Shown: in pieces, positions 17,542 to 27,183 of the stretch
How positions within the stretch are numbered: the first letter of the stretch is position 1
How the letters are laid out: every line of letters begins with the position of its first letter
Source: Streptomyces sp. DH37
Lineage (GTDB): Bacteria > Actinomycetota > Actinomycetes > Streptomycetales > Streptomycetaceae
Direction of reading: 5' to 3'
Assembly: GCF_029813835.1 (NCBI RefSeq)
Contig: NZ_JARVKV010000009.1
Span: forward strand, 95,685-159,684
DNA length: 64,000 nt
The notes under the pieces: generated by a model
Seen by the model: the letters and a program-made list of their open reading frames with translations, nothing else
What the model was told of the DNA's origin: nothing
Database searches by the model: none
Made by a program: the position numbers and the translations under genes

Positions 17542-18126
17542 TCACAGCAGCTGCACGCCCCGCCGGGCGAGGTAGGCGACGGGGTCGACGTCCGAGCCGT
17601 AGCCGCGCTTGTTGCGCACCTCGAAGTGGAGGTGGGGGCCGGTGACCCGGCCGGTGGCCCCGGAGGTGCCCACTCTGCTGCCCGCCTTCACCCGCTCCCC
17701 GCCGCCGACCGAGATCCGCGACAGATGGGCGAAGAGCGTGTAGTGGCCGTCGTCCATCCGGATCGTCACCGCCCTGCCGTAGGCGCCGGCCTCTCCGGCG
17801 AAGACCACGGCGCCGGAGCCGACCGAGTAGACGGGGGTCCCCACGGGCATCGCGAAGTCGATGCCGGTGTGGTGGCCCGCCTGCCAGTCCCCGGGGATGC
17901 CGTAGGGCGCCGACACCCGGTAGTTCCCCGCCACCGGCCGGGCCCAGTGCCCCAGGAGCGAACCGGGTTCGACCGAGAAGGACGCGGGGACCGCCTCGCC
18001 GCCCGGCGCGCTCCGCGCCCCTCCCGCCAGGAACGGGACGGTTCCCAGCGCCGCCAGTGCCGCGCCCCGCAGCACCAGACCGCGCCGGTTCGGCGTCCAC
18101 TGCTGACGTCCACCCTGCGTAGCCAT
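17542..18126 (-). CDS. Secreted M23-family metallopeptidase
   Basis: LytM/M23 zinc endopeptidase expected to cut peptidoglycan cross-bridges or peptides outside the membrane. In the 194-aa protein, an N-terminal Arg-Arg followed by a hydrophobic stretch (RRGLVLRGAALAALG) looks like a signal peptide, possibly Tat. The catalytic domain spans about 70-190. The zinc-site motifs are GHHTGIDFA (His, Asp) near 85 and HLHFE near 166. A GGGAGG Shine-Dalgarno precedes the ATG. It is divergent from the PL8 lyase gene and convergent with tRNA-His. Some M23 proteins are inactive activators, but all ligands are present here. Confidence 0.9.
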   Translation of the reverse strand: MATQGGRQQWTPNRRGLVLRGAALAALGTVPFLAGGARSAPGGEAVPASFSVEPGSLLGHWARPVAGNYRVSAPYGIPGDWQAGHHTGIDFAMPVGTPVYSVGSGAVVFAGEAGAYGRAVTIRMDDGHYTLFAHLSRISVGGGERVKAGSRVGTSGATGRVTGPHLHFEVRNKRGYGSDVDPVAYLARRGVQLL

Positions 18127-18318
18127 CGTTCTGACCTCCCATTCGGCGGTGCCATAGATGTGAGGACACGTCAGTCACGGCCTTCTCGCATCTCCGCGAC
18201 GGCTCTCCGGGCCGCCGAACGGCGTAGCGCCGCCCGGGTCCGGACGTGTGAACCCGCGTGCCGCAGCGCACGGTTGCGGTTCCGGGCGGCAGATCGCGCG
18301 ACAATCCCCGTACAGGTG

Positions 18319-18334
18319 AATGGACTAAACCAGC
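18319..18334. promoter_or_regulatory. dre-like site upstream of the PL8 lyase
   Basis: AATGGACTAAACCAGC matches 12 of 16 positions of the DasR consensus ACTGGTCTAGACCAGT and lies 121 nt before the lyase start. It is imperfect in the central GTC/GAC pair, so binding is uncertain. The remaining 328-bp divergent gap (18127-18454) holds nothing else I can identify. Confidence 0.35.
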
Positions 18335-18454
18335 CCGGCGGGGTGCCGCCGCCACGGCGGCGGACGCGGCGGCCCGCCGGACGCGCGGTCACCTCCCGGA
18401 TCCGCCGGTGCGTTCCGTACGGGACGGCGCCGGCGGCGGACACAGGGAGGCGCC

Positions 18455-21400
18455 GTGGCGGACGCGGACCGAAGGGGCCTGCCCGGCCGGAGGATTGTGC
18501 TCGGGGCCGGGATCTCGCTGGCCGTCGGGGCGGGGGCGGCGGCCGGAGCGCGGACGGCGGACGCGGCGGCCCGCGGGGCGCCGCGGGAGGTGCCACGGCG
18601 GATGCCACGGCGGATGGACACCAAGGATTCTGACGGCGTGTACGCGCGGCTGCTGCGGCGCCGGAGTGAGCTGCTGGTCGGCCCCGCGCTCCCGGAGGGC
18701 GACGCGTACCGCGCCGACCACGCCGCGGCCGTCGCGGCGCGGGACCGCGTCGCGCTGCGCCGCCTGGCCTCCCTGCGGACGGGACCCGGCCGCGCCACGC
18801 CCTGGGACGACCTGCCGCTGGGCGAGGGCGCGGGCCCGTCGTCGAACGTGACCGCGGTGGCGGACCGGCTGCGGTCGATCGCCCTGGCCTGCGCCACGCC
18901 CGCGAGCCGGCTGTACGGCGACACGGAGGCGGCCGCGCGGGCCGCCGAGGGGCTGGGCGTCCTCCACGCGTCCGTCTACCGCGCCGGGCGGGCGGGGTAC
19001 GGCAACTGGTGGGACTGGGAGATCGGCACGCCGGACGCCGTCGGGGACGCCTGCGTCCTACTGGGCGCGGCGGTGGGGGCCGAGCTCCTGGACGGGCTGC
19101 TCGCCGCCACCGGCCACTTCGTGCCCGACCCGAAGCGGATGCTGCGCGGCACGCTGGTCTCCACCGGAGCCAACCGGGTCGACCTGTGCCGGATCACGGC
19201 CGTGCGCGGCGCGCTCGGCGCGGATTCCGCCGGACCGGCGCTCGCCTCGTCCTCCCTGGCGGGGGTGCTCGACCCGGTGCCGATCGGCGACGGCTTCCAC
19301 GCGGACGGCTCGTTCCTCATGCACACCTGCGTGGCCTACCCGGGCACGTACGGCGAGGTGCTGGTCAGGGGCGTGACGGAGCTGGCGCGGCTGCTGGCGG
19401 GCACCGAGTGGGAGATCGCGGCCGCCGAGCGCCGCCGCACCGTGCGGGCGGTGGAGCGGACCTTCGCGCCGCTGGTGCACGGCGGGCTGATGATCGACGC
19501 CGTACGCGGCAGGGCGATCTCGCGGGAGCGGGAGCGGGACGCCGACGACGGCTTCCTGCTGGCCGTGGACGCGGTGAACCTGGCCGCCGCGCTGCCGGAG
19601 GAGGAGGCGGACGCCGCGCGGCGGCTGAGGTCGCTGGCCAAGGGGTGGCTGCGGCGCAACACCTACCGCCCGCTCGCCGAGCGGCGGCCCGCTCAGGTCG
19701 CCGCCGCGGCGGACGTGCTCTCCGACGCCTCGCTGCCGGAGGCGGACGGGCCGGTGGGGCACTTCGCGTTCCCCGACATGGAGCGGATCGTCCACCGCCG
19801 GCCCGGTTGGACGTACTCGCTCTCGCTCAACTCCGACCGCGTGGCGCGCTACGAGTACATGAACGGGGAGAACGCCCGCGGCTGGCACACCGGCGACGGG
19901 ATGTTCCAGCTCCACCTGGACACCGACCCCTTCCAGTACACCGACGAGTACTGGCCCACCGCCGACCCCAAGCGGCTGCCCGGCATCACCGTGGACACCG
20001 CTCCCCTGCCGGCCGGCGCGGGCGGCGACAACGACCGCGTGCCGCTGACGGGCACGCGCTGGTCGGGCTCGGTGGGGCCGGTCCGGGGCCTGGGGCTGGC
20101 CGGGATGGACTTCCGCGGCGTCCAGTCGCCGCTGCGGGCGCGCCGGTCGTGGCTGTTCCTGGACGACGCCGTGCTGACCGCCTCCTCCGGGATCACCGCG
20201 GGCGGCGGGCGGCGGATCGAGACGGTGGTGGACGACCGGAACCTGCACGCGCCCGGCGGCGCCGGGGCGCGAACCGCCCGGCTCACCGTGGACGGCGCCG
20301 AGGCGCCCGGGGCGCCCGGCGGGACCGTGCGCCACCCCCGGCCGCGCTGGGCGCATCTGGCCGGAACCGGCGGCTACGTCTTCCTCGGCCCGCGTTCCGG
20401 CCGCCCCGACCTGCTCAGCCGGCGCGCGGACCGCACGGGCTCCTGGCGGGACTTGAACGCGGGCGGACCGGCCGCCCCGGTCACCCGCCGCCGTCTGACG
20501 CTCTGGCACGACCACGGCACCGATCCGGCGGGCGCCTCCCACGCCCATCTGCTGCTGCCGGGCGCGGCGCCGGACGCCACGGCCGCCCGCGCGGCCCGCC
20601 CGGGCGTGGAGGTGGTCGTGCTGGACGAGAACGGCTGCGGCGCGCACGCCTTCCGCACGCTGCCGGGCGCGCCGGGGGTGCCGCGCGGGGCGCGGCTGAC
20701 CGCCGTCAACTTCTTCACCGCCGGCTCCGCCGCAGGGATCACCGCCGACGGGCCGTGCGCGGTGCTGGTGCTCCGGGAGCGGGAGGCGGTGCGGATCGCC
20801 GTGAGCGACCCCTCGCGCACGGCCGCGGTGGTGCGGCTGGTGCTGGGACGCGAGGTGCTGGGACGCGGGGTGCCGGGCCGGCCGGGGCCGCGGGCGGTGC
20901 GGGAGGCGGCGGCGGGACTGACGGTGCTCTGCGCCGCCCCGGAGGAGGTGCGGCTGCTGGCGGAGACCGGCGGCGGCCACGGCGCGACGCTGACGGCGGT
21001 GCTGGGGGCCGGGCGCCCCGCCCCTCCGCGCCGGGCGCTGCTGCTGGAGCCGGAGGCGGACGCGACCGTGCGCGGCGGGCGCCACTCCGGCGAGAACGAC
21101 GGCTCCTCCGCGGCGCTGACCGTGCACACGACCGCGGAGGCGGACGGCGTACGGCGGGCGTACCTGCGGTTCCGGCTGCCGCACGGCGCCGCGGGCGGGC
21201 GGGTGCGGCGGGCGGTGCTGTGGGTGCGCGGGCATGTCCCCGGCGATCCGGCCACCCGCGCGGACGACGCGCTGACCGCGTCCCTGCGCGCGTACGGCCC
21301 GTCCGGCGGCGGCTGGAGCGAGACGGGGATCACCTGGGACAGCGCGCCCGCGCCGGGCCCGGCCCTGGGCGGGGGGCTGGTCACGTCCTACGACGACTGG

Positions 21401-21547
21401 ACGGGCATGGACGTGACCGCGGCCGTCCGGCGCACCGCGACCGGGGAGCTGACCCTGGTGCTGGCGCAGGACGGCCGCGGCCATCAGGTGCGGCTGAGCA
21501 GCAGAGAGGCGGGGGACGGACCGCTGCTCCAGCTCGTCACCGGCTAG
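18455..21547 (+). CDS. Tat-exported family PL8 polysaccharide lyase with C-terminal CBM96/DNRLRE domain
   Basis: Predicted beta-eliminating lyase of the hyaluronate/chondroitin/xanthan lyase family. The GTG start has GGGAGG upstream. The 1030-aa protein begins with a twin-arginine signal (GRRIVLGAGISLAVG). The alpha/alpha-toroid catalytic domain (about 55-400) carries Asn in GNWWDWEIG, and His and Tyr in HTCVAYPGTYG, the PL8 catalytic triad. The beta-sandwich supersandwich domains follow (about 420-830). The last 150 residues are a DNRLRE/CBM96-type module (WSETGITWDSAP, MDVTAAVRR, SSREAG) that probably binds polysaccharide. Hyaluronan or chondroitin is the likelier substrate; xanthan is the alternative. 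It is monocistronic, with a terminator shared with GH48. Confidence 0.9.
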   Translation: MADADRRGLPGRRIVLGAGISLAVGAGAAAGARTADAAARGAPREVPRRMPRRMDTKDSDGVYARLLRRRSELLVGPALPEGDAYRADHAAAVAARDRVALRRLASLRTGPGRATPWDDLPLGEGAGPSSNVTAVADRLRSIALACATPASRLYGDTEAAARAAEGLGVLHASVYRAGRAGYGNWWDWEIGTPDAVGDACVLLGAAVGAELLDGLLAATGHFVPDPKRMLRGTLVSTGANRVDLCRITAVRGALGADSAGPALASSSLAGVLDPVPIGDGFHADGSFLMHTCVAYPGTYGEVLVRGVTELARLLAGTEWEIAAAERRRTVRAVERTFAPLVHGGLMIDAVRGRAISRERERDADDGFLLAVDAVNLAAALPEEEADAARRLRSLAKGWLRRNTYRPLAERRPAQVAAAADVLSDASLPEADGPVGHFAFPDMERIVHRRPGWTYSLSLNSDRVARYEYMNGENARGWHTGDGMFQLHLDTDPFQYTDEYWPTADPKRLPGITVDTAPLPAGAGGDNDRVPLTGTRWSGSVGPVRGLGLAGMDFRGVQSPLRARRSWLFLDDAVLTASSGITAGGGRRIETVVDDRNLHAPGGAGARTARLTVDGAEAPGAPGGTVRHPRPRWAHLAGTGGYVFLGPRSGRPDLLSRRADRTGSWRDLNAGGPAAPVTRRRLTLWHDHGTDPAGASHAHLLLPGAAPDATAARAARPGVEVVVLDENGCGAHAFRTLPGAPGVPRGARLTAVNFFTAGSAAGITADGPCAVLVLREREAVRIAVSDPSRTAAVVRLVLGREVLGRGVPGRPGPRAVREAAAGLTVLCAAPEEVRLLAETGGGHGATLTAVLGAGRPAPPRRALLLEPEADATVRGGRHSGENDGSSAALTVHTTAEADGVRRAYLRFRLPHGAAGGRVRRAVLWVRGHVPGDPATRADDALTASLRAYGPSGGGWSETGITWDSAPAPGPALGGGLVTSYDDWTGMDVTAAVRRTATGELTLVLAQDGRGHQVRLSSREAGDGPLLQLVTG

Positions 21548-21552
21548 TGGTG

Positions 21553-21633
21553 CGGCCCGGCCGGTGGGCCGGGCCGTGCGGGTTGGAAGGCCCCCCGGTG
21601 CGGTCGCCGTCGACCAGACCGGACCGGGGGGCC
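21553..21633. terminator. Two hairpins between convergent PL8 and GH48 genes
   Basis: The first hairpin has a 10-bp stem, 21553-21562 with 21567-21576 (GGTG loop). The second has an 11-bp stem, 21589-21599 with 21623-21633. Placement suggests bidirectional termination. Confidence 0.65.
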
Positions 21634-21653
21634 GGCCTCACCCCCTCCGGCGG

Positions 21654-24614
21654 CTACTCGTCGCCGAAGAGGTCCGCGTAGGTGGCCAGGGCGAGCGCGG
21701 CGTCCGCCTGGGCCCAGAAGCGGTGGTAGGTGAACGTCGGCGCCTCGCCGCCGTTCAGGTAGCTCTCCACCTTGTTGAACTGCGGGTCGTCCTTGTAGAA
21801 GGAGCGGATCGACAGGAAGGTCGAGTTGGAGTCGATCCGGTCGCCGTTGGGCATGGTGCCGGTCCAGCCCGCGGGGATGTAGACCTTGTCCTCGAAGCGG
21901 CTGAAGTCGGTGCGGGTCTCCGGGACCCCGATGCCCATGGCGTCCTGGTGGTGGTCCCACATGGCGTCCATCAGGGCCTTGGCGGTGGTCCTGGCCTCCT
22001 CGTCGCCGGCCTTGGCGGCGTAGTACATCAGGGTCTTGGCCAGCGCCGCGGTGATGCCGACGTCGGTGGTGTAGTCGCGGACCGTGACGTGCAGGTTCGC
22101 GTTGCCGCCGGGGTTGGACGGGTTCCAGGTGTCGGGCCGGCCCGACCACTGGAGGGTCGACGGGATCTGGTAACTGCCGTCGGGGTTGACGGTGACCTCG
22201 CCGAGGACCCAGTCCACCCACTTGTCCAGGACCTGCTTGGCCATGGCGTTGCCGGTCTCGTGGTAGAGCTCGGCGACGCGCTCCATCGACCAGGCCTGCA
22301 TGCCGAACCACTGGTTGGACGGCGGGTCGTGGTAGACGGGCTTCTCGTCGTAGAACATGCCGTAGAAGGTCGGGGTGCCCGACGGCGGGGTGCCGTAGTT
22401 GCCGCCCCAGCTGTTGGTCGCGCCGCCCGCGATGGCGCCCTCGTCGGACTGCAGCCAGCGGTAGAACTCGACCTGGCGCTGGAGGCTCTTCTCCCAGTCC
22501 GCCGTGGCGGTGGAGCCCTTGGGCTTCAGCTCCGGCACGGTGGTCAGCGCGTGGGCCGTCATCGGGTTCTGGTAGCCGAAGTGGTTGTGGCTGCTGCCGA
22601 TGCGCCAGGCCCAGCCCGCGCTGGTGTCGGTGGCGCCGCCCCAGGCGTAGTACCAGGAGAGCAGGTAGTGCGCGCTGTCCTTGCCGGTGCCGGCGGGGCA
22701 GGAGGTGGGACCGACGCAGTTGCCGACCTTCTTGAAGTACTTGTCGAAGAAGGAGTAGCGCAGGTAGTCGCCCATCTTCGCGGCCTTGGACAGGGTCGCG
22801 GAGATCTCGGACTTCTTGCCCTGCTCCTCGGCCCACGTCTCGGCCCAGTAGGCGGCCTGGATCGCGCGGGCGTCGGCGTCGGGGGCGTTGGTGAACTTCC
22901 ACTGCTTGGCGTAGCCGCTGTCCTTGATGAACAGGTCCAGGTAGCCGTTCCTGCCGCCGAAGGTGAAGTCGTCACAGGTGGGCTGCGGCACGGTCTCCCA
23001 GACCGACTCCTGCGAGCCGCGCTGGAAGGTGTTGATGTAGGACGGGCCCTCCTGGTCCGGCCCGCCCTGGCAGACGCTGCCGGGCGCGTTGCCGTAGCCG
23101 TAGACGTTGTCCACGTCCTGCAGCCAGTGCATGCCGTAGATGTCGTTGTTGCCGTAGGCGCTGCGCAGCTCGGCGGCGATCGGGTCGCGCCCCACGGAGA
23201 CGCCGGGCTGGATCTCCGACGGGTAGTTCGACGGCAGCGGGTGCTCGGCCGCGTAGGTGGCCGGCTTGGAGGCGTCGTAGAAGCTGTTGGTGGGCTGGTC
23301 CGACTGCGTGGGGATCATGTACTTCTCCATGATCTGCCACGACTCGTTGAACGGGCCCCAGTCCTGGGTGACCTTGCCGTACATGGCCTGCAGCCAGATC
23401 AGGTAGCTGTACGCCTCGGAGGTCGTCTCGTGCCCGTGGTCGGGCGCCTCGACCATCAGCGTCTCGACGGAGTGGTAGGGGATGCCCTCCGGCGAGAAGT
23501 ACCCGTTGGCCGGGTCGAAGATCTTGTTGTAGAGGTCGAGGAAGCGGTCCTCGTACTCGCCCGCGTCACCGGACTTGGCGAGCTGGGTCACCGTGACCTC
23601 GGCGTCGTCGTGGCCGGGGGCGCGGACGGTGAAGGTCGCCGCTCCGGAGCCGGTGTCGTCGGCCGCGACGGTCACCGTCTGGGGGGTGTTCCAGTTGGCG
23701 GGCGTGAAGGTGAGCGAGGCGCCGCCGGCCACGGACAGGCCGGTGTTGCCGCTGGTGCGCTCCACCGTCGCCGTCACGTTGGCGGACGGCTGCTTGGAGA
23801 GCTTCACGGCGAACTGGCCGGTCTCGCCCTGGCGGACTCCGAGCTGGGCCGGGGTGACGACCACCGCGGGGCCGTCGGTCACCTGGACGCCGACGGGGGT
23901 GGACTCGCTCGACATGCCGTTGGAGTCGTGGGCGACCGCGTAGATGGAGTAGTTGCCGGCCGGGACGTTCGTCCAGTCGAACGCGTAGGGCGCCGTGGTG
24001 TCGGTGCCCAGCAGCTCGGTGTCGCTGTAGAACTCGACCTTCTGGATGGTGGCCCCGGACTCGGTGGCGCTCGCGGTGGCCCTCAGCGGGATGGTGGCGC
24101 CCGCGGAGAAGACCGCGCCCGCTCCGGGACTGGTCAGGGTGGCGGTGGGGGCGGCGAGGTTGCCGCCGCAGCGGGTGCCGTTGACCGAGAAGGAGGTCGG
24201 GTCGGCGTTGGTGCCGCTGTAGCTGAAGTTGGCGCCGGCGGTGACGGCCGCGCCGGCCGCGATCCTCGTGTTGTAGGTCGGGTTCTTGACCGTGACGGTC
24301 CTGCCCGACTGCGACCACTGGCCGTTCCAGCCCTGCTGGAGCCTCTGGTTGCCGCTGTAGTCGTACGTCAGGGTCCAGTTCTCGATCGCATCGGAGCCCC
24401 GGTTGGTGAGGGTGACGTTGGCGGTGAAGCCGGACCCCCAGTCGTTCTTGCTGTAGTCGACGCTGCACTGGATGGCGGCGGCCTGGGCCGTCCCGCTGAG
24501 CGCCGAGGTCATCCCCAGGGGGAGGGAGATCGCGACGGCTGCTGCCACCAGCAGCTTCCTGGACCTGCCTCTCGGAGGCGCGGGCGGTGAGCCCGTTACT
24601 GGTAACACGCGCAT
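21654..24614 (-). CDS. Secreted GH48 reducing-end cellobiohydrolase with CBM2
   Basis: Processive exocellulase releasing cellobiose from reducing ends of crystalline cellulose. The 986-aa protein has a signal peptide ([15 protein letters not shown], cleavage near AQA) and a CBM2 (about 48-150, [14 protein letters not shown]). An Ig-like module (about 155-245) and a second beta-sandwich linker module (about 247-340) precede the GH48 catalytic domain (about 350-986). The proposed catalytic acid is in [10 protein letters not shown]. The ATG at 24614 is preceded by GAGGAGAG; upstream in-frame sequence has no signal features. Codon 4 is TTA (24603-24605), implying bldA dependence. A perfect CebR box lies 77 nt upstream. 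Adjacent, divergent GH6 is the synergistic non-reducing-end partner. Confidence 0.95.
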   Translation of the reverse strand: MRVLPVTGSPPAPPRGRSRKLLVAAAVAISLPLGMTSALSGTAQAAAIQCSVDYSKNDWGSGFTANVTLTNRGSDAIENWTLTYDYSGNQRLQQGWNGQWSQSGRTVTVKNPTYNTRIAAGAAVTAGANFSYSGTNADPTSFSVNGTRCGGNLAAPTATLTSPGAGAVFSAGATIPLRATASATESGATIQKVEFYSDTELLGTDTTAPYAFDWTNVPAGNYSIYAVAHDSNGMSSESTPVGVQVTDGPAVVVTPAQLGVRQGETGQFAVKLSKQPSANVTATVERTSGNTGLSVAGGASLTFTPANWNTPQTVTVAADDTGSGAATFTVRAPGHDDAEVTVTQLAKSGDAGEYEDRFLDLYNKIFDPANGYFSPEGIPYHSVETLMVEAPDHGHETTSEAYSYLIWLQAMYGKVTQDWGPFNESWQIMEKYMIPTQSDQPTNSFYDASKPATYAAEHPLPSNYPSEIQPGVSVGRDPIAAELRSAYGNNDIYGMHWLQDVDNVYGYGNAPGSVCQGGPDQEGPSYINTFQRGSQESVWETVPQPTCDDFTFGGRNGYLDLFIKDSGYAKQWKFTNAPDADARAIQAAYWAETWAEEQGKKSEISATLSKAAKMGDYLRYSFFDKYFKKVGNCVGPTSCPAGTGKDSAHYLLSWYYAWGGATDTSAGWAWRIGSSHNHFGYQNPMTAHALTTVPELKPKGSTATADWEKSLQRQVEFYRWLQSDEGAIAGGATNSWGGNYGTPPSGTPTFYGMFYDEKPVYHDPPSNQWFGMQAWSMERVAELYHETGNAMAKQVLDKWVDWVLGEVTVNPDGSYQIPSTLQWSGRPDTWNPSNPGGNANLHVTVRDYTTDVGITAALAKTLMYYAAKAGDEEARTTAKALMDAMWDHHQDAMGIGVPETRTDFSRFEDKVYIPAGWTGTMPNGDRIDSNSTFLSIRSFYKDDPQFNKVESYLNGGEAPTFTYHRFWAQADAALALATYADLFGDE
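24603..24605 (-). promoter_or_regulatory. TTA codon 4 of the GH48 cellulase
   Basis: The gene opens Met-Arg-Val-Leu with leucine encoded by TTA on the minus strand, a putative bldA control point at the very start of translation. Confidence 0.85.
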
Positions 24615-24691
24615 GCGGGGGTTCTCTCCTCGCGGCTCGGGGGGTGGGGAAGAGCTGTGCCTGGAAGGACATGCGGAGGAACTGAAACCAG

Positions 24692-24705
24692 TGGGAGCGC
24701 TCCCA
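24692..24705. promoter_or_regulatory. CebR operator of the GH48 gene
   Basis: A perfect palindrome, TGGGAGCGCTCCCA, the known Streptomyces CebR-box, lies 77 nt upstream of the GH48 start. Confidence 0.92.
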
Positions 24706-24835
24706 AGGGTCAAGGTGGACATGACACCTGTCAAGGGTCTGAACGAGATGACCCCGTCGAAGAAATTCGACTCGCCAATTCCTGAACGCACTCTGGCCAC
24801 AACCGGAAGTTGGCGCTACGTTCTGATCCAACCAG

Positions 24836-24849
24836 TGGGAGCGCTTCCA
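24836..24849. promoter_or_regulatory. CebR operator on the GH6 side
   Basis: TGGGAGCGCTTCCA, one base off the palindrome. It lies 47 nt before the small ORF at 24897 but 378 nt before the GH6 start. It shares the 612-bp divergent region (24615-25226) with the GH48 box. Confidence 0.85.
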
Positions 24850-24896
24850 CAGTCGTGCGCCAGGGACGGCGCGTTCGACCGACCAGGAGCCGCTTC

Positions 24897-25145
24897 ATGT
24901 ACCCCCCACCGCGCCTCCGGGCGCTGACCAGCACCGCGGCGCTCGCCGCCGCCTTCCCTCACGGCCGCACCGGCCGGTTCGCCTCCCCCCGGCACGCCCC
25001 GTCCTCCCCCGGCGCCGATCCCGGAGCACGCTCCGGGCGGATCCGCCGGAGGACAGGAGCGGAGTGGGGTCACGCTCCGTGCCACGACAACGGTCGTTCC
25101 CCACCGCGACGGAGACAGCTCTCTGTCCGGGGTTCGCACCCGTGA
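24897..25145 (+). pseudogene. Short ORF with signal-peptide-like start; possible vestigial secreted gene
   Basis: An ATG with AGGAG seven bases upstream starts MYPPPRLRALTSTAALAAAF, a plausible signal peptide (basic n-region, Ala-rich core). The following 60 residues are Arg/Pro/Gly-rich with no recognisable domain. It sits 47 nt after a CebR box in the right orientation, the position expected for a CebR-controlled secreted enzyme, and ends 81 bases before GH6. I read it as the remnant of a secreted glycosidase gene or as a leader ORF for GH6. A chance ORF in GC-rich DNA is also possible. Confidence 0.35.
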
Positions 25146-25226
25146 CATGACCACAACCCCCCAACCAGCACGGAGCCGGACTCCGTCGTCACCCGGGGCA
25201 CAACCGGAAGGAAGAGGAAAGATCGC

Positions 25227-27035
25227 ATGACAGGCACCAGAAAACCATCGCGTGAACGCCGACTGGCGTTACTCGCCGCGGGCGCCCTGGTCGCCGGCGC
25301 GCTCGGCGCGGGCGGCATGCTCCACGGCACCGCCGTGGCCGCCCCCGCGTGCACCGTCGACTACAAGGTGGCGAACGACTGGGGCAACGGCTTCACCGCC
25401 TCGGTCACCGTGACCAACAACGCCTCCTCCTCGCTGAGCAACTGGAAGGTGGAGTGGGACTACGCGGGCAACCAGAAGGCCGGCTCGGGCTGGAACGCCA
25501 CCGTGTCCCAGAGCGGCGCGCACGTGACCGCCACCGCCCCGTCGTGGAACTCCACACTCGCCTCGGGCGGCTCCGCGAACTTCGGCTTCAACGGCACCTA
25601 CTCCGGGTCCAACCCGGCTCCCACCACGTTCAAGTTGAACGGCACCACCTGCAACGTGGACGGCGGCACCACGACCGGTGGCACCACTGACGGCGGCACC
25701 ACCAACGGTGGCACCACCAACGGTGGCACCACCAACGGCGGGACCACCGACGGCGGCACCACCGGCGGCTCGGGCGGGCCCGGCGACCGCGTGGACAACC
25801 CGTACGCGGGCGCCAAGCTCTACGTGAACCCCGACTGGTCGGCCCAGGCCCGCAGGAGCGGCGGCGCCGCGATCGCCAACCAGCCCACCGCCGTGTGGCT
25901 GGACCGCATCGCCGCCATCACGTCGGGCTCCGCCGGCGAGAACAGCATGGGCCTGCGCGACCACCTCGACGCGGCCCTGGCCCAGGGCGCCACCGCGCTC
26001 CAGATGGTCACCTACAACCTGCCCGGCCGCGACTGCGCCGCCCTGGCCTCCCAGGGCGAGCTCGGCCCGACCGAGATCGACAAGTACAAGCGGCAGTTCA
26101 TCGACCCGATCGCGGCGATCCTGTCGGACCCGAAGTACGCGAGCCTGCGCATCATCAACGTCGTCGAGATCGACTCGCTGCCGAACCTGATCACCAACGT
26201 CGGCAGCCGCCCGACCGCCACCGCCAACTGCGACACGATGCTGGCGAACGGCAACTACGTCAAGGGCGTCGGCTACGCGCTGGCCAAGCTGGGCGCGATC
26301 CCGAACGTCTACAACTACATCGACATCGGCCACCACGGCTGGCTCGGCTGGGACGACAACTTCGCCCCCACCGCCAAGCTGCTCTACCAGGCCGCCACCG
26401 CCGAGGGCTCCACGGTCAACAACGTGGCCGGCTTCGCCGCCAACGTCGCCAACTACGGCGCCCTCAAGGAGCCGCACTTCACCATCAACGACTCGGTGAA
26501 CGGCACCTCGGTCCGCCAGTCCAAGTGGGTCGACTGGAACCGCTACGTGGACGAGCAGACCTACGCCCAGGCGTTCCGCGAGGAGGCGGTCAAGGCCGGC
26601 TTCCGCTCCGACGTCGGCGTGATCATCGACACCTCCCGCAACGGCTGGGGCGGCCCGAACCGGCCCAGCGCCCCCGCGGCCAAGACCAGCCTGGACGCCT
26701 TCGTCGACGGCAGCCGCATCGACCGCCGGATCCACACCGGCAACTGGTGCAACCAGGCCGGCGCCGGCCTCGGCGAGCGGCCGAAGGCGTCGCCCGCTCC
26801 GGGCATCGACGCCTACGCGTGGATCAAGCCCCCGGGTGAGTCCGACGGCGCCAGCGAGGACATCCCGAACGACGAGGGCAAGAAGGCCGACCAGATGTGC
26901 GACCCGAACTACGGCGGCAACGCCCGCAACGGCAACAGCAAGTCCGGTGCCCTGCCGGGCGCGCCGGTCTCCGGCCACTGGTTCCAGGCCCAGTTCGAGG
27001 AGCTGCTGCGCAACGCCTACCCGCCGGTCAACTGA
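25227..27035 (+). CDS. Secreted GH6 cellobiohydrolase with N-terminal CBM2
   Basis: Inverting exocellulase acting from the non-reducing end of cellulose. The 602-aa protein has a signal peptide (cleavage near AVA-AP, residue 37), a CBM2 (about 38-140, ANDWGNGFTASVTV), a Gly-Gly-Thr-Thr repeat linker (about 145-190) and the GH6 barrel (about 192-602). The catalytic acid loop is YNLPGRDCAA near 270, with VVEIDSLPNL and IDIGHHGWLGW downstream. The long extra loops near the C-terminus (KADQMCDPNYGG) fit the exo subgroup. Codon 15 is TTA (25269-25271) in the signal core. The start has GGAAGGAAGAGGAAAG upstream. It forms the divergent pair with GH48. Confidence 0.95.
   Translation: MTGTRKPSRERRLALLAAGALVAGALGAGGMLHGTAVAAPACTVDYKVANDWGNGFTASVTVTNNASSSLSNWKVEWDYAGNQKAGSGWNATVSQSGAHVTATAPSWNSTLASGGSANFGFNGTYSGSNPAPTTFKLNGTTCNVDGGTTTGGTTDGGTTNGGTTNGGTTNGGTTDGGTTGGSGGPGDRVDNPYAGAKLYVNPDWSAQARRSGGAAIANQPTAVWLDRIAAITSGSAGENSMGLRDHLDAALAQGATALQMVTYNLPGRDCAALASQGELGPTEIDKYKRQFIDPIAAILSDPKYASLRIINVVEIDSLPNLITNVGSRPTATANCDTMLANGNYVKGVGYALAKLGAIPNVYNYIDIGHHGWLGWDDNFAPTAKLLYQAATAEGSTVNNVAGFAANVANYGALKEPHFTINDSVNGTSVRQSKWVDWNRYVDEQTYAQAFREEAVKAGFRSDVGVIIDTSRNGWGGPNRPSAPAAKTSLDAFVDGSRIDRRIHTGNWCNQAGAGLGERPKASPAPGIDAYAWIKPPGESDGASEDIPNDEGKKADQMCDPNYGGNARNGNSKSGALPGAPVSGHWFQAQFEELLRNAYPPVN
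25269..25271 (+). promoter_or_regulatory. TTA codon 15 of the GH6 cellulase
   Basis: Leucine 15 (LALLAAG in the signal peptide) is read GCG-TTA-CTC. TTA is extremely rare in Streptomyces and needs the bldA tRNA. Confidence 0.93.
25662..25766 (+). repeat. 15-bp tandem repeat encoding the GH6 linker
   Basis: Seven imperfect copies of a 15-mer (consensus GGYGGCACCACCRAC) encode the pentapeptide GGTT(N/D/T/G). They form the flexible linker between CBM2 and the GH6 domain; the copy number may vary between strains. Confidence 0.92.
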
Positions 27036-27075
27036 TCACCGATGATCTGAGACAACAGCGGTAGGACGGCTCAAG

Positions 27076-27101
27076 GGGCCGGTCGGTACGCCGACCGGCC
27101 C
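27076..27101. terminator. Hairpin terminator between GH6 and cebR
   Basis: A perfect 11-bp stem (27076-27086 with 27091-27101) with a TACG loop lies between the convergent GH6 and cebR genes. Confidence 0.8.
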
Positions 27102-27183
27102 TCCGCCGTCTCCGCGTAACCTGCACGGGGAGGCGTCCGGAAGGGAGGACGGGGTGAGGGAAGCGTCGGAAGCGCGCACGGGT

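Noticed and set aside
25662..25766. CRISPR-like repeat array
   Set aside because: The units are contiguous 15-mers without spacers, in frame with the GH6 linker.
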